From Peptococcaceae bacterium UBA4068 (GTDB lineage Bacteria > Bacillota > Dehalobacteriia > UBA4068), in NCBI GenBank assembly GCA_002382665.1, contig DFZA01000004.1, forward strand, positions 1 through 21,612: 21,612 nt of DNA, in the 5' to 3' direction. Within the stretch, counting starts at the first letter, position 1; every line of letters begins with the position of its first letter. Of this stretch, positions 7,315-15,573 are shown piece after piece. The translations under genes and the position numbers were made by a program. The notes under the pieces are model-generated. The model was not told the DNA's origin. It made no database searches and was given only the letters and a program-made list of their open reading frames with translations.

Positions 7315-8640
7315 ATGAAGCCAATTGTAGCAATTGTCGGCAGAGAAAATGTCGGCAAATCAACTTTATTTAATAGAATAATCGGCGCGCGTCATGCGAT
7401 TGTTGAGGATACTCCAGGTATTACACGCGACCGCTTGTATCGTGACGCCAATTGGAGTGGCTATGATTTTACGTTGATTGACACCGGCGGTATCAAATTC
7501 AATATCGGCGAAGGAATGATTGCCGGGAAAGTGCGTGAACAGGCCGCTTTGGCTATCGAAGAAGCGCAGGTTATTATATTTGTCGTTGACCTCTCCAGCG
7601 GTCTAATAGCCGATGACGAGGATGTTGCCGAATTATTGCGCCGTAGCGGCAAACCGGTAGTGTTGGCTGTTAATAAAGCCGATGATTTTTTGACTCCGCC
7701 TCCTGTATATGAATTTTATGCATTGGGATTGGGTGAGCCGATCCCTGTTTCCGCTACCCATGGTAAAAATATCGGTGATTTGCTTGATGAGGTAATCCGT
7801 TATTTTCCTGCTGCCGATATTGATGATGCGGAAGGAGATATTGTCAAGGTTGCATTTGTCGGTCGGCCAAACGTTGGCAAATCTTCACTGGTCAACCGTC
7901 TGTTGGGCGAAGAGAGGGTAATTGTCTCGGATATTCCCGGTACGACCAGAGATGCCATAGATACGATGTTGACCAAAGATGACCGCGAATATATGCTGAT
8001 AGATACTGCCGGGATGCGGCGTAAAGGCAAGATCGATGAACCCGCTGAGCATTACAGTGTTTCCAGGGCGCTTCATGCAGTTGACCGCTGCGACGTGGCA
8101 GTATTGGTAATTGATGCGGCAGAGGGAATTGCCGAACAGGATAAAAAAATTGCCGGTTATGTTCATGAAGCAGGACGCGGATTGCTGATCGTCGTCAACA
8201 AGTGGGATTTGCCGGTCAAAGACGATAAAACCATGAACAAATTTGAAAAGCAGATTAAAGAGGAACTGCCGTTTGTAAATTATGCTTTGAGTATATTTGT
8301 ATCGGCGTTAAACGGTCAAAGAGTCGATAAAATATTACCGCTGATAGACTTTATTTCCGAACAGCAAAATCACCGTGTTTCTACCGCGGTGCTTAATGAG
8401 ACGTTGCAGGAAGCAGTTGCTTTTAATCCGCCACCGACTGACAAAGGGCGGAGGTTGAAGCTGCTCTATGCGGTGCAAACAGGTGTCAAACCGCCGAAAA
8501 TAGTAATGTTTTTCAATGACCCGGAAATGTTGCATTTTTCTTATGCCCGTTATTTGGAAAATAAGATCAGAGAGGCGTTCGGTTTTGCCGGTACCAGATT
8601 ATCTTTGATTTGGCGCAAACGGGAAAAAGAGGAAGAATAA
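7315..8640 (+). CDS. der: Ribosome-assembly GTPase Der (EngA)
   Basis: Der is an essential GTPase with two tandem GTP-binding domains that helps mature the 50S ribosomal subunit. Domain 1 shows GRENVGKS (9-16), DTGG (56-59) and NKAD (120-123). Domain 2 shows GRPNVGKS (183-190), DTAG (230-233) and NKWD (295-298). A KH-like domain completes the C-terminus, with the usual PPKIVMFFN segment. Length (441) is normal. The first P-loop has Glu where most Der proteins have Pro (GRENVGKS for GRPNVGKS), which is outside the catalytic residues. The ATG directly follows the TAA of the DUF512 gene and is preceded by GGAGAAGGAG. Confidence 0.98.
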   Translation: MKPIVAIVGRENVGKSTLFNRIIGARHAIVEDTPGITRDRLYRDANWSGYDFTLIDTGGIKFNIGEGMIAGKVREQAALAIEEAQVIIFVVDLSSGLIADDEDVAELLRRSGKPVVLAVNKADDFLTPPPVYEFYALGLGEPIPVSATHGKNIGDLLDEVIRYFPAADIDDAEGDIVKVAFVGRPNVGKSSLVNRLLGEERVIVSDIPGTTRDAIDTMLTKDDREYMLIDTAGMRRKGKIDEPAEHYSVSRALHAVDRCDVAVLVIDAAEGIAEQDKKIAGYVHEAGRGLLIVVNKWDLPVKDDKTMNKFEKQIKEELPFVNYALSIFVSALNGQRVDKILPLIDFISEQQNHRVSTAVLNETLQEAVAFNPPPTDKGRRLKLLYAVQTGVKPPKIVMFFNDPEMLHFSYARYLENKIREAFGFAGTRLSLIWRKREKEEE

Positions 8641-8682
8641 ATAAAACAGAGAAGTTTATCCTTTGAAGGTGGGTGGAAAGGC

Positions 8683-9276
8683 ATGAATATAGGCCTGATC
8701 ATTTTAATAATAATCGGTAGTTTTCTGGTAGGTTCCATACCTACCGGATATTGCATAGTAAAATTAAAAACCGGCGCCGATATCCGTAAAGTCGGATCCG
8801 GTAATATTGGTACCACCAATGCGATGCGGGCAGCCGGCAAAAAAATAGCAGCGGTTGTTTTTATCTGTGATACGCTCAAGGGTATGATTCCGTCGCTGTT
8901 GGGCTTGGTATTGGTGGGCCCGTCGTTAGGCATTACCTGTGGATTAGCGTCTTTCTTAGGTCATATCTACTCGCCGTTTATGGGTTTTCGCGGCGGCAAA
9001 GGCGTGGCGACCCAACTGGGGATAGTGTTGGCGCTTTGTCCGCAGTTGGCAATAGTTCCGCTGGTAGTCTGGGCGCTGGTTGTTCTTATCAGCGGTTATG
9101 TATCAGTGGCATCTTGTTTGGCGATTGCGGTCTTTGTTATTTCATTAATGATTATTAATGCTGATATAGCTTACATAATCGGGTTCATATTGATGACGGT
9201 TATCGTATTTATCAAACATAGAAAGAATTTTATTAATTTAAAAAATGGCACTGAATTAAAAATAAAATTTCATTAA
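8683..9276 (+). CDS. plsY: Acyl-phosphate:glycerol-3-phosphate acyltransferase
   Basis: PlsY transfers an acyl group from acyl phosphate to glycerol 3-phosphate, making lysophosphatidic acid in the cytoplasmic membrane. The 197-residue protein has about five hydrophobic helices and the family motifs: GSIPTGYCI with KVGSGNIGTTN, and the loop GFRGGKGVAT. The ATG at 8683 follows AAGGTGGGTGGAAAGG. It lies between der and gpsA; GpsA makes its substrate glycerol 3-phosphate and PlsC, encoded upstream, uses its product. Confidence 0.96.
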   Translation: MNIGLIILIIIGSFLVGSIPTGYCIVKLKTGADIRKVGSGNIGTTNAMRAAGKKIAAVVFICDTLKGMIPSLLGLVLVGPSLGITCGLASFLGHIYSPFMGFRGGKGVATQLGIVLALCPQLAIVPLVVWALVVLISGYVSVASCLAIAVFVISLMIINADIAYIIGFILMTVIVFIKHRKNFINLKNGTELKIKFH

Positions 9277-9312
9277 AAAAATAATTTGTATGTTTGTTAT
9301 AGGGGGATAATT

Positions 9313-10305
9313 ATGCGTATAAAAATTCTGGGTGCCGGTGGCTGGGGTACTGCATTAGCTCTGTTATTGTATCAAAACGGTCATAATGTCAGCCTTTGGT
9401 CATGGGATCCGCTGCATGTTGAAAAGATGCTGCGTGATGGGGAGAACAAAGATTTTCTGCCGGGGGTTCAGTTGCCGCCTGATCTTTTGGTTTCTCCGCA
9501 TATGAGCGGTGTTGCCGGTGCTGAGATGGTGATATTCGCCGTCCCTTCTCAAGCGGTGGGGCAAGTTGCGGAACAGGCCAAGCAGTATATCAATCCTAAG
9601 TCGGTGATTATTAATGTGGCTAAGGGATTTTTTCCCGATCAACGAAGATTATCGGAAGTTATTTGCGGTTATTTGCCAGAAAATCCTTTTGCGGTTATTT
9701 CCGGGCCCAGTCATGCCGAAGAAGTGGCGCGTAATCTTCCCACAACCGTAGTGACAGCCGGGCATGATAAGGATACATGTTTGCTGGTGCAGGATGTTTT
9801 TATGAATAATAATTTCCGCGTCTATACCAATAATGATTTATTAGGCGTGGAAATCGGCGGCGCTGTCAAAAATATAATTGCTTTGGGCGCCGGCATCAGC
9901 GATGGCTTAGGCATAGGCGATAACGCCAAAGCGGCGTTGATGACCCGCGGTTTAGCCGAGATTGTGCGTTTGGGTACTGCTATGGGGGCTTCTCCCGCCA
10001 CCTTTTCCGGTCTGGCGGGTTTAGGCGATCTGATTGTTACTTGCACCAGTTATCATAGCCGAAACTTCCGCGCCGGCCGGGAGATTGGCAAAGGCCGTCC
10101 CTGGAATCAGGTAGTTGAGGATATGAATATGGTAGTAGAAGGTGTTTATGCGACGGAGGTCACATATAAGATAGCGCAACGTTATCAGGTTGAGATGCCT
10201 ATTACCGAGCAAATTTACCATTTGCTTTATGACGGGCGTTCTCCCAAAGAAGCGATGTGGGCATTGATGACGCGCGCCAAAACGGCTGAGGAAATATACT
10301 ATTAA
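9313..10305 (+). CDS. gpsA: Glycerol-3-phosphate dehydrogenase [NAD(P)+]
   Basis: GpsA reduces dihydroxyacetone phosphate to sn-glycerol 3-phosphate for phospholipid synthesis. The 330-residue protein starts with the dinucleotide-binding motif GAGGWG (7-12), followed by the conserved NVAKG and SGPSHAEEVA segments and the catalytic-domain block GGAVKNIIALGAGISDG with NAKAALMTRG. The open frame extends back to 9286, but the ATG at 9313 has AGGGGG at correct distance and gives the expected N-terminus (MRIKILGAGG). An intrinsic terminator follows, ending the housekeeping block. Confidence 0.97.
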   Translation: MRIKILGAGGWGTALALLLYQNGHNVSLWSWDPLHVEKMLRDGENKDFLPGVQLPPDLLVSPHMSGVAGAEMVIFAVPSQAVGQVAEQAKQYINPKSVIINVAKGFFPDQRRLSEVICGYLPENPFAVISGPSHAEEVARNLPTTVVTAGHDKDTCLLVQDVFMNNNFRVYTNNDLLGVEIGGAVKNIIALGAGISDGLGIGDNAKAALMTRGLAEIVRLGTAMGASPATFSGLAGLGDLIVTCTSYHSRNFRAGREIGKGRPWNQVVEDMNMVVEGVYATEVTYKIAQRYQVEMPITEQIYHLLYDGRSPKEAMWALMTRAKTAEEIYY

Positions 10306-10318
10306 AAATTCACTTATT

Positions 10319-10354
10319 AAAGCATCGCAGTAAATAAATTGCGCTGCTTTTTTT
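10319..10354 (+). terminator. Intrinsic terminator after gpsA
   Basis: AAAGCA-T-CGCA pairs with TGCG-C-TGCTTT across a short AT-rich loop, with one mismatch, and runs directly into seven T. It separates the housekeeping genes from the accessory region. Confidence 0.8.
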
Positions 10355-10364
10355 ATTTAAAATT

Positions 10365-10380
10365 GATAATAGTTATTATC
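10365..10380. promoter_or_regulatory. Inverted repeat, candidate CprK-type operator 1
   Basis: GATAATA-GT-TATTATC is a perfect palindrome with 7-bp arms. Written as GATAAT-N4-ATTATC it shares the TAAT-N4-ATTA core and spacing with the dehalobox (TTAAT-N4-ATTAA) bound by CprK. It lies about 56 bases upstream of the -10 box at 10436-10441, a distance compatible with activation from further upstream than the usual -41.5 position. Its connection to the regulator encoded at 14844-15551 is inferred. AT-rich palindromes do occur by chance. Confidence 0.4.
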
Positions 10381-10432
10381 TCAAAAAAGACTAATAAAAT
10401 TGAAAATTTCGACTTTATTTTTTATTTTTGTA

Positions 10433-10441
10433 TGTTATAAT
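10433..10441 (+). promoter_or_regulatory. Extended -10 promoter of the first symporter unit
   Basis: TGTTATAAT is a perfect extended -10 element (TATAAT at 10436-10441). No convincing -35 box lies 16-18 bases upstream, which is typical of promoters that rely on an activator or on the extended -10. The untranslated leader would be about 140 bases, AT-rich and without clear structure. Confidence 0.5.
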
Positions 10442-10585
10442 AATGAAGTGGAAATATTCGCAAAATATCAAACATTAAAAATAATTTTAAAATAAATAAT
10501 CAATTAAATTGTTTTTTTGCTTTTACACGAATGTAATAGTTAAACAACAGTTTTTTGAAATATATGAAGAAAGGAGGATGTTATT

Positions 10586-10834
10586 ATGTCAGATGAGAAA
10601 AAGGAAATGGATTATGCGGATATGCCAAGAAAGCTGAGCGGTAAAACATGGGCAGTAATTTGGGTCATTATCGGTATTCTCTGTCTTGTCGTCTATCCGT
10701 CAACAAATTATTCATTACTGATTGGCGGCTGGCTGCCTGTAACTTTTGTTCTTACGTTTGGTTTGATGTTTGTCATTACCATTGTCGGTACTATATTTGC
10801 CGCTGACATCATGAAAGGCACTAGAAAAAAATAA
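10586..10834 (+). CDS. Small two-helix membrane protein paired with symporter (copy 1)
   Basis: This 82-residue protein has a charged N-terminus (KKEMDYADMPRKLSGK), two hydrophobic helices (about 28-47 and 52-73) and a basic tail (KGTRKK). AAGGAGG lies eight bases before the ATG. It resembles the small accessory membrane proteins, such as YhdT beside PanF or YjcH beside ActP, that are encoded directly upstream of sodium:solute symporters, though I cannot assign it to one of those families. The symporter gene begins 103 bases downstream and the pair is repeated at 12721-14770, which supports a joint function. A role as symporter subunit or stability factor is inferred. Confidence 0.75.
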   Translation: MSDEKKEMDYADMPRKLSGKTWAVIWVIIGILCLVVYPSTNYSLLIGGWLPVTFVLTFGLMFVITIVGTIFAADIMKGTRKK

Positions 10835-10937
10835 CATCAAAGTAATTGCATCATAATTGTTATCAAAATTAATTTATGACTTTTTATTATGGAAAAGAAG
10901 TTGCTATTTAATTTAGTTCTTAGAAAAGGAGGATAAT

Positions 10938-12446
10938 ATGAGCCACGAATTTATTATTCCAACACTAATAGTGTTTGTATTTATGGCCGCTTGTATCGTT
11001 TTTGGCGCAGTTTCCATGTTCCAATCTAAAAAAGCCGGTACATATGGCAAATCCGAAGACTTTTTTACAGGGGAAGCAAGCGTTTCTCCCTGGATGGCTT
11101 CGATGACTTATATTGCTACTGTGTTTAGCGCATTTGTCTTTTTGGGGTCTGTTGGTGGCTATTATAACCTGGGTATGGGTTATAATATCTTTTTAATAAG
11201 CGAGATCTTTGTTGTTGCCGTATTTGTACCTACTTTTGGCAGAAAATTGTTTGAAATGGCCAATAAATACCACTTTGTCACTCCTTCGGACTTTGTTGCC
11301 TACAGATATGGCAACAATAAAGTTGTCAGAGTAGGTTACGGCGTGCTGATGGTACTGTTTACGATCGCATTTATGTCTGCACAGGTAGTTGCCATCGCTT
11401 ATATTTTAGTAACCATTACCGGTGGTTTCTTTACTTATCCCGCAGCCGTACTGACAGTTGGCGGCGTTTTAATTGCTTATATTTTACTTGGTGGTTACAA
11501 AGCGGTTGTTTACACCGACTGCCTGCAGGCTATCATGCTGATTGCTACTGTTGTTGTTACTTTCCTTGTTGTATTGGCGAAATTTGATTTACCTGCTACT
11601 TATACGGCAATGGATAGTCTGCGCCAAATCAATTTTGCTCCCGGACCGATTGGCATGTACAAGCTTCCTTATTACATCACTCAGTTCTTTATCGTCGGTC
11701 TGGCTTTTGTATTGATGCCGCAATTGTGGGTCAGGCTGCATGCTATGAGCAGTAAAAAAGGCTTGGTGCAAATTGTCAAGAATTTCACATTCTGGACAAC
11801 TATAATTTTCGGCGCTGCTGCTATTTTTGCCGTTACCATCGGTTACAAGTATAATGTTGTTGATGGTGTGCTGGCAATGAATATTCCTGCTGATAAGCTG
11901 ACTTTGACTTATATGTTTGATGAAGTGCCGAAGTGGATTGCCGCAACATTGCTTTCCGGCTGTGTAGCAGCTTCGATGTCCACCGTCAATTCCCAAATTT
12001 TGGTTGTCAGCTCGATACTGACCCGCGACTTTTATACTCAGCTAACGCCGGATAAAAAGCATAACGAGGCTTTAATCGGCCGTATTTGGATCATTATCCT
12101 TTGCGCCATTACCGCTATCTATGCTTTCTGGCCCCCGACACTGTTCGTTGATGTTCTGATCAGCGGTGTCTACCCGGGCATGGCTGCCGGTATTTGTGCT
12201 TGCATTATCGGCTTCTTATGGAAGGGTGCCAATACCAAAGGCGCTATCGCCAGTTTGATTGTTGGTTTTATTATTGCAGCGTATATGGTCTTTTACAACA
12301 TTCATCCATTGGGCATCTATAATGGTTTCTGGGTATTCTTGGGAAGCTTTATCGCTTTAGTTGTCGTTTCTTTGATTACCAGAAGTCCCAAGGATGCGGA
12401 AGTTCTCCCGCCGGAATTTGGTCATATCATGGAAACTCAGGATTAA
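10938..12446 (+). CDS. Sodium:solute symporter, SSS family (copy 1)
   Basis: This 502-residue polytopic protein belongs to the sodium:solute symporter family (LeuT-like fold, usually 13 helices). It shows the family blocks FFTGEASVSPWMASMTYIAT near the N-terminus, GGYKAVVYTDCLQAIML in the middle, and the STVNSQILVVSSILTRD segment that in relatives contributes Ser/Thr ligands to the sodium site. It should import an organic anion or similar small solute with sodium; the substrate cannot be read from the sequence. The ATG follows AAAAGGAGG. The closest relative is the second copy at 13265-14770. Position beside a CprK-like regulator and an aromatic-type degradation operon suggests it imports the substrate of that pathway. 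Confidence 0.92.
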   Translation: MSHEFIIPTLIVFVFMAACIVFGAVSMFQSKKAGTYGKSEDFFTGEASVSPWMASMTYIATVFSAFVFLGSVGGYYNLGMGYNIFLISEIFVVAVFVPTFGRKLFEMANKYHFVTPSDFVAYRYGNNKVVRVGYGVLMVLFTIAFMSAQVVAIAYILVTITGGFFTYPAAVLTVGGVLIAYILLGGYKAVVYTDCLQAIMLIATVVVTFLVVLAKFDLPATYTAMDSLRQINFAPGPIGMYKLPYYITQFFIVGLAFVLMPQLWVRLHAMSSKKGLVQIVKNFTFWTTIIFGAAAIFAVTIGYKYNVVDGVLAMNIPADKLTLTYMFDEVPKWIAATLLSGCVAASMSTVNSQILVVSSILTRDFYTQLTPDKKHNEALIGRIWIIILCAITAIYAFWPPTLFVDVLISGVYPGMAAGICACIIGFLWKGANTKGAIASLIVGFIIAAYMVFYNIHPLGIYNGFWVFLGSFIALVVVSLITRSPKDAEVLPPEFGHIMETQD

Positions 12447-12545
12447 AATGTTATCAGTAAAATCTCACGTTATATGATTAACTTAGTAACTTATGACATC
12501 CAGAGTGTTAATAGTAATTCCGAAATGTAATAAAATATAAAAAAG

Positions 12546-12576
12546 CAGCGTAATTATCCAATTACGCTGTTTTTTT
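12546..12576 (+). terminator. Intrinsic terminator after symporter copy 1
   Basis: CAGCGTAATT (12546-12555) and AATTACGCTG (12560-12569) form a perfect 10-bp stem with loop ATCC, followed by seven T. The flanking A run upstream can pair with the T run, so it may work in both directions. It makes the two symporter units separate transcripts. Confidence 0.87.
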
Positions 12577-12720
12577 GTTTCACAGGCACTGATTACAGTA
12601 TTTTAAAAATCATATTTTTACTTTTTTCGCTTAATTGTAATGTTTGCAATTAAATTAATTCTAAAAAACTTTTAAAGGCAATAGAATTTTATCAAAATAA
12701 TTATGAAAGGAGGGACTATA

Positions 12721-13029
12721 ATGACAGAGAAAAAAAAGGAGATAGATTATGCAGATATGCCAAGAAAGTTGAGTGGTAAGACCTGGGTAGTCATTTGGAC
12801 TATTATTTGTATAGCCTGTATTGCAGTCTATCCCACCACAAAGTATTCCGCGTTGATCGGGGGTTGGCTGCCTGTAACTTTTGTCCTGATGTTTGGTTTG
12901 ATGTTTATCATTTCATTCGTTTCCACTATGTTTGCCAAGGATATCATCAAGGGCACCAGAAAGCAAACAGCCAGTGATGAAAAAAACAACATACTGGTGA
13001 CTTTTGAAGAACAAGAAAAAACTATTTGA
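12721..13029 (+). CDS. Small two-helix membrane protein paired with symporter (copy 2)
   Basis: This 102-residue protein is a close paralogue of the one at 10586-10834: the N-terminal KKEIDYADMPRKLSGKTW segment and both helices align almost without gaps. It differs by a C-terminal extension of about 20 polar, charged residues (TASDEKNNILVTFEEQEKT). The ATG at 12721 was chosen because AAAGGAGGG lies seven bases upstream; an in-frame ATG at 12703 precedes that site and lacks its own. The symporter gene follows after 235 bases, a larger gap than in copy 1, with a possible separate promoter. Confidence 0.75.
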   Translation: MTEKKKEIDYADMPRKLSGKTWVVIWTIICIACIAVYPTTKYSALIGGWLPVTFVLMFGLMFIISFVSTMFAKDIIKGTRKQTASDEKNNILVTFEEQEKTI

Positions 13030-13179
13030 AACAATAGTCAAATAACTTTAAAATGACCAATAACTCTGTCAGAACTTCTAACTGAGATAAGAAATTATTT
13101 GCATAACATATTGTCAACAATAAATTAACAACTTCAATATTTTACCTCTAAACTAATAACATTAAGGATAACATTGTAA

Positions 13180-13207
13180 TTGACATTTTGCTTAACGGAA
13201 TTATTAA
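13180..13207 (+). promoter_or_regulatory. Possible promoter before symporter copy 2
   Basis: A perfect -35 box TTGACA (13180-13185) is followed after 16 bases by TATTAA (13202-13207), a moderate -10 box, about 58 bases before the start codon at 13265. An imperfect repeat CTAAT-N3-ATTAA lies just upstream (13152-13164). It resembles the candidate operators, but with a 3-base instead of a 4-base centre. Confidence 0.35.
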
Positions 13208-13264
13208 CTGTCTTTTACAATAACCGATTCTTATTGTTTTTTGTTCTTTGGAAAGGGGGATATT

Positions 13265-14770
13265 ATGGGTTCCGAATTTATAGTTCCAACACTAATAGTG
13301 TTCATATTTATTGCCGCTTGTATTGCTTTTGGCGCAGTCTCCATGTTCCAGTCCAAAAGAGCAGGTACATATGGCGGATCTGAGGACTTTTTTACAGGCG
13401 AAGCTTCTGTATCTCCTTGGATGGCTTCCATGACATATATTGCCACTGTATTTAGTGCATTTATCTTTATGGGATCCGTTGGCGGTTATTATAACTTGGG
13501 AATGGGGTATAATATCTTTTTATTAAGCGAGCTCGCCACTGCGGGTATATTTATCCCTACCTTTGGCCGTAAACTGTATGAGATGGCAAATAAGCATCAT
13601 TTCGTTACTCCTTCGGATTTCGTTGCTTACAGGTTTGGCAACAATAAGATCGTCAGAGTAGGTTACGGCGTGTTAATGGTTCTTTTTACCGTCGCATTTA
13701 TGGCAGCACAAATCGTAGCTATCGCCTATATTTTGGAGATCATAACAGGTGGATTTTTTTCTTATACTGTAGCCGTTCTGACAGTCGGCGGTGTATTGAT
13801 CGCTTATATATTACTTGGCGGTTACAAAGCAGTTGTTTACACTGATTGTCTGCAAGCTATCATGCTGATCGCTACGGTTGTCGTTACTTTCATTGTTGTA
13901 TTGATGAAGTTTGATTTACCTGCTACATATTTAGCGATGGATAGCCTCCGTCAGATCAACTTCGCTCCCGGACCGATTGGAGCATATACACCATTATTCT
14001 ATGTTACACAGTTCCTGGTCGTTGGCATATCATTTGTATTAATGCCGCAATTGTGGGTCAGGCTTCATGCCATGAGGAGCAAAAGAGGCTTAATTGAAAT
14101 CACCAAGAACTTTACTTTTTGGACCTCGTTTATTTTTATGGCGGCGGCTGTCTTTGCTGTCTGTATAGGTTATAAGTACAATGTGGTCAATGGTACTGTG
14201 GTAGCTAATGTTGCAGCTGATAAACTGACTTTAACTTATATGTTTGATGAAGTGCCAAAGTGGATTGCCGCGACTTTGCTTTCCGGCTGTGTGGCAGCCT
14301 CGATGTCCACTGTCAACTCCCAAATTCTGGCAGTCAGCTCTATCCTGACCCGTGATTTCTATACCCAGTTGACACCGGAAAAGAAGCATAACGAGGCTTT
14401 TATTGGCCGTATTTGGATCATAATCCTTTGTGCTATTTCGGCTATCTATGCTTTTTGGCCTCCGCAACTCTTCGTTAATGTTCTGATCAGTGGTGTGTAT
14501 CCAGGCATGGCTGCCGGTGTTCCGGCAATTATTATTGCATTTTTATGGAAGGGAGCCAATGTCAAAGGGGCTATCGCCAGCTTGATCGTTGGGTTTATAA
14601 CTGCTTTTTATACGGTTTATGCAGGTGTCCACCCGTTTGGCATTTACAATGCGTTCTTTACATTTATCTGCGCCCTAATTGCTTTGGTTGTCGTTTCACT
14701 GATTACCAGGAGTCCCGAAGATGCGAAAATGCTTCCTCCGGAAGTTGGTCATTTGATGGAAACTCAATAG
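13265..14770 (+). CDS. Sodium:solute symporter, SSS family (copy 2)
   Basis: At 501 residues this is a near-copy of the symporter at 10938-12446, with the same FFTGEASVSPWMASMTYIAT, GGYKAVVYTDCLQAIML and STVNSQILAVSSILTRD blocks and the same C-terminus (LPPE-GH-METQ). Differences cluster in several membrane segments, for example the helix after YNIFL (LSELATAGIFIPTF against ISEIFVVAVFVPTF) and the segment after ITGGFF, so substrate range or affinity may differ. The ATG at 13265 was chosen because AAGGGGG lies just upstream; the open frame runs back to 13241. It ends 74 bases before the convergent regulator gene. Confidence 0.92.
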   Translation: MGSEFIVPTLIVFIFIAACIAFGAVSMFQSKRAGTYGGSEDFFTGEASVSPWMASMTYIATVFSAFIFMGSVGGYYNLGMGYNIFLLSELATAGIFIPTFGRKLYEMANKHHFVTPSDFVAYRFGNNKIVRVGYGVLMVLFTVAFMAAQIVAIAYILEIITGGFFSYTVAVLTVGGVLIAYILLGGYKAVVYTDCLQAIMLIATVVVTFIVVLMKFDLPATYLAMDSLRQINFAPGPIGAYTPLFYVTQFLVVGISFVLMPQLWVRLHAMRSKRGLIEITKNFTFWTSFIFMAAAVFAVCIGYKYNVVNGTVVANVAADKLTLTYMFDEVPKWIAATLLSGCVAASMSTVNSQILAVSSILTRDFYTQLTPEKKHNEAFIGRIWIIILCAISAIYAFWPPQLFVNVLISGVYPGMAAGVPAIIIAFLWKGANVKGAIASLIVGFITAFYTVYAGVHPFGIYNAFFTFICALIALVVVSLITRSPEDAKMLPPEVGHLMETQ

Positions 14771-14809
14771 CTGAACAATAAAAGCCTTTAACCGGCGGTA
14801 ATACAGTAC

Positions 14810-14841
14810 TTTAAAACCCCACCTAATGGTGGGGTTTTAAA
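14810..14841. terminator. Bidirectional terminator between convergent genes
   Basis: TTTAAAACCCCACC (14810-14823) and GGTGGGGTTTTAAA (14828-14841) are perfectly complementary over 14 bp with loop TAAT. The stem base is A/T-rich on both sides, giving a T stretch in either direction. It lies between the stop codons of the second symporter (+) and the regulator (-), and can end both transcripts. Confidence 0.85.
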
Positions 14842-14843
14842 TT

Positions 14844-15551
14844 TTAATAATAAATAATTTCTTCATAATTCTTTAATAGGTGTTCAAGGCGTTTGAAATC
14901 GTAAATTATCATTTGCTTGCGGGTCTTCTTGACCACTTTTTCTTTTTCCAGCCAGCGGAATATCCGGTTGGCAGTTGCGTAATGGATGTTTGCCGTATCG
15001 GCCAAATCACGTTGCGAGAGTAAAATCGGCATTCTGTACCAGCCGTTTTCATCAGGTGTTTCGATGGTACATAAATTATAAAGCAATTGCAGCATTCTTT
15101 TGGTAGCCGAGGCCGGAGTATTTATCAGTGTTTTGTAATAATGCAGGTCGATATTAGCGGCATATTGCTGAATCATTTGTTCCAGCAACTCCCAATCCTG
15201 TTGCATCCAAGCCATGATCTGTTCCTTGCTGAAATAACAGACGGTTGTTTCTTTGACAACAGACAGAATTAATGAATGCTCCATATAATGGTCGTAGGTA
15301 TGCAGCCAGATGGTATTAACCGCAAACTGAGGCGTATAGATGAACAATGTTTCGGTGCCGTCTTCACGGATCATGGTTGTTTTGATATAACCGGAAAGAG
15401 TAAAGAGCAATACTTCCTGGTAGTTGGCAGGCTTTTCGATACGGCTTTTTGGGGGGTAGGTTTTTACCATGCCCATATGCACATAATCACGTAGTTTTGG
15501 CACTGTTGGTATGCTATTTGGTAAAAATGTCGGTTTAAAATCTTTAGCCAT
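14844..15551 (-). CDS. CRP/FNR-family regulator resembling CprK
   Basis: The 235-residue protein has an N-terminal cyclic-nucleotide-binding-type beta-barrel (about 25-110, with LSGYIKTTMIREDGTETLF), a long dimer helix (about 112-140) and a C-terminal winged helix (LSQRDLADTANIHYATANRIFRWLEKE within 178-204). From memory of the family, it resembles Desulfitobacterium CprK along its length: FPIEKLRNYTQMGL against VPKLRDYVHMGM, and PLSQKSIGEITGVHHVTVSRVL against LLSQRDLADTANIHYATANRIF. CprK activates reductive dehalogenase genes when it binds ortho-chlorophenols. The effector here is probably an aromatic or heteroaromatic compound, but no dehalogenase gene is present. There is no N-terminal cysteine cluster, so it is not an oxygen-sensing FNR. 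It faces away from the catabolic operon and may control it and the symporters. Family confidence is high; the CprK relation was not computed. Confidence 0.88.
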   Translation of the reverse strand: MAKDFKPTFLPNSIPTVPKLRDYVHMGMVKTYPPKSRIEKPANYQEVLLFTLSGYIKTTMIREDGTETLFIYTPQFAVNTIWLHTYDHYMEHSLILSVVKETTVCYFSKEQIMAWMQQDWELLEQMIQQYAANIDLHYYKTLINTPASATKRMLQLLYNLCTIETPDENGWYRMPILLSQRDLADTANIHYATANRIFRWLEKEKVVKKTRKQMIIYDFKRLEHLLKNYEEIIYY

Positions 15552-15573
15552 CTTTATTACCCTTTCTTGATAA

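Larger units (their letters stand above)
10586..14770 (+). repeat. Tandem duplication of a small-protein + symporter unit
   Basis: The units 10586-12446 and 12721-14770 hold homologous gene pairs in the same order and strand. Both proteins are strongly similar along their whole length, while intergenic sequences and many third codon positions differ. This points to an old tandem duplication, kept by selection, rather than a recent one. Each unit has its own ribosome binding sites, and an intrinsic terminator separates them. Confidence 0.85.

Noticed and set aside
10959..10971. CACTAATAGTG palindrome, also at 13286-13296
   Set aside because: It looks like an operator half-site, but both copies are inside the symporter genes at the same codons and are explained by protein conservation.
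12508..12521. TTAAT-N4-ATTCC, partly like the operator motif
   Set aside because: Only one arm matches, and it lies before the terminator of symporter unit 1, where it could not easily control a promoter.
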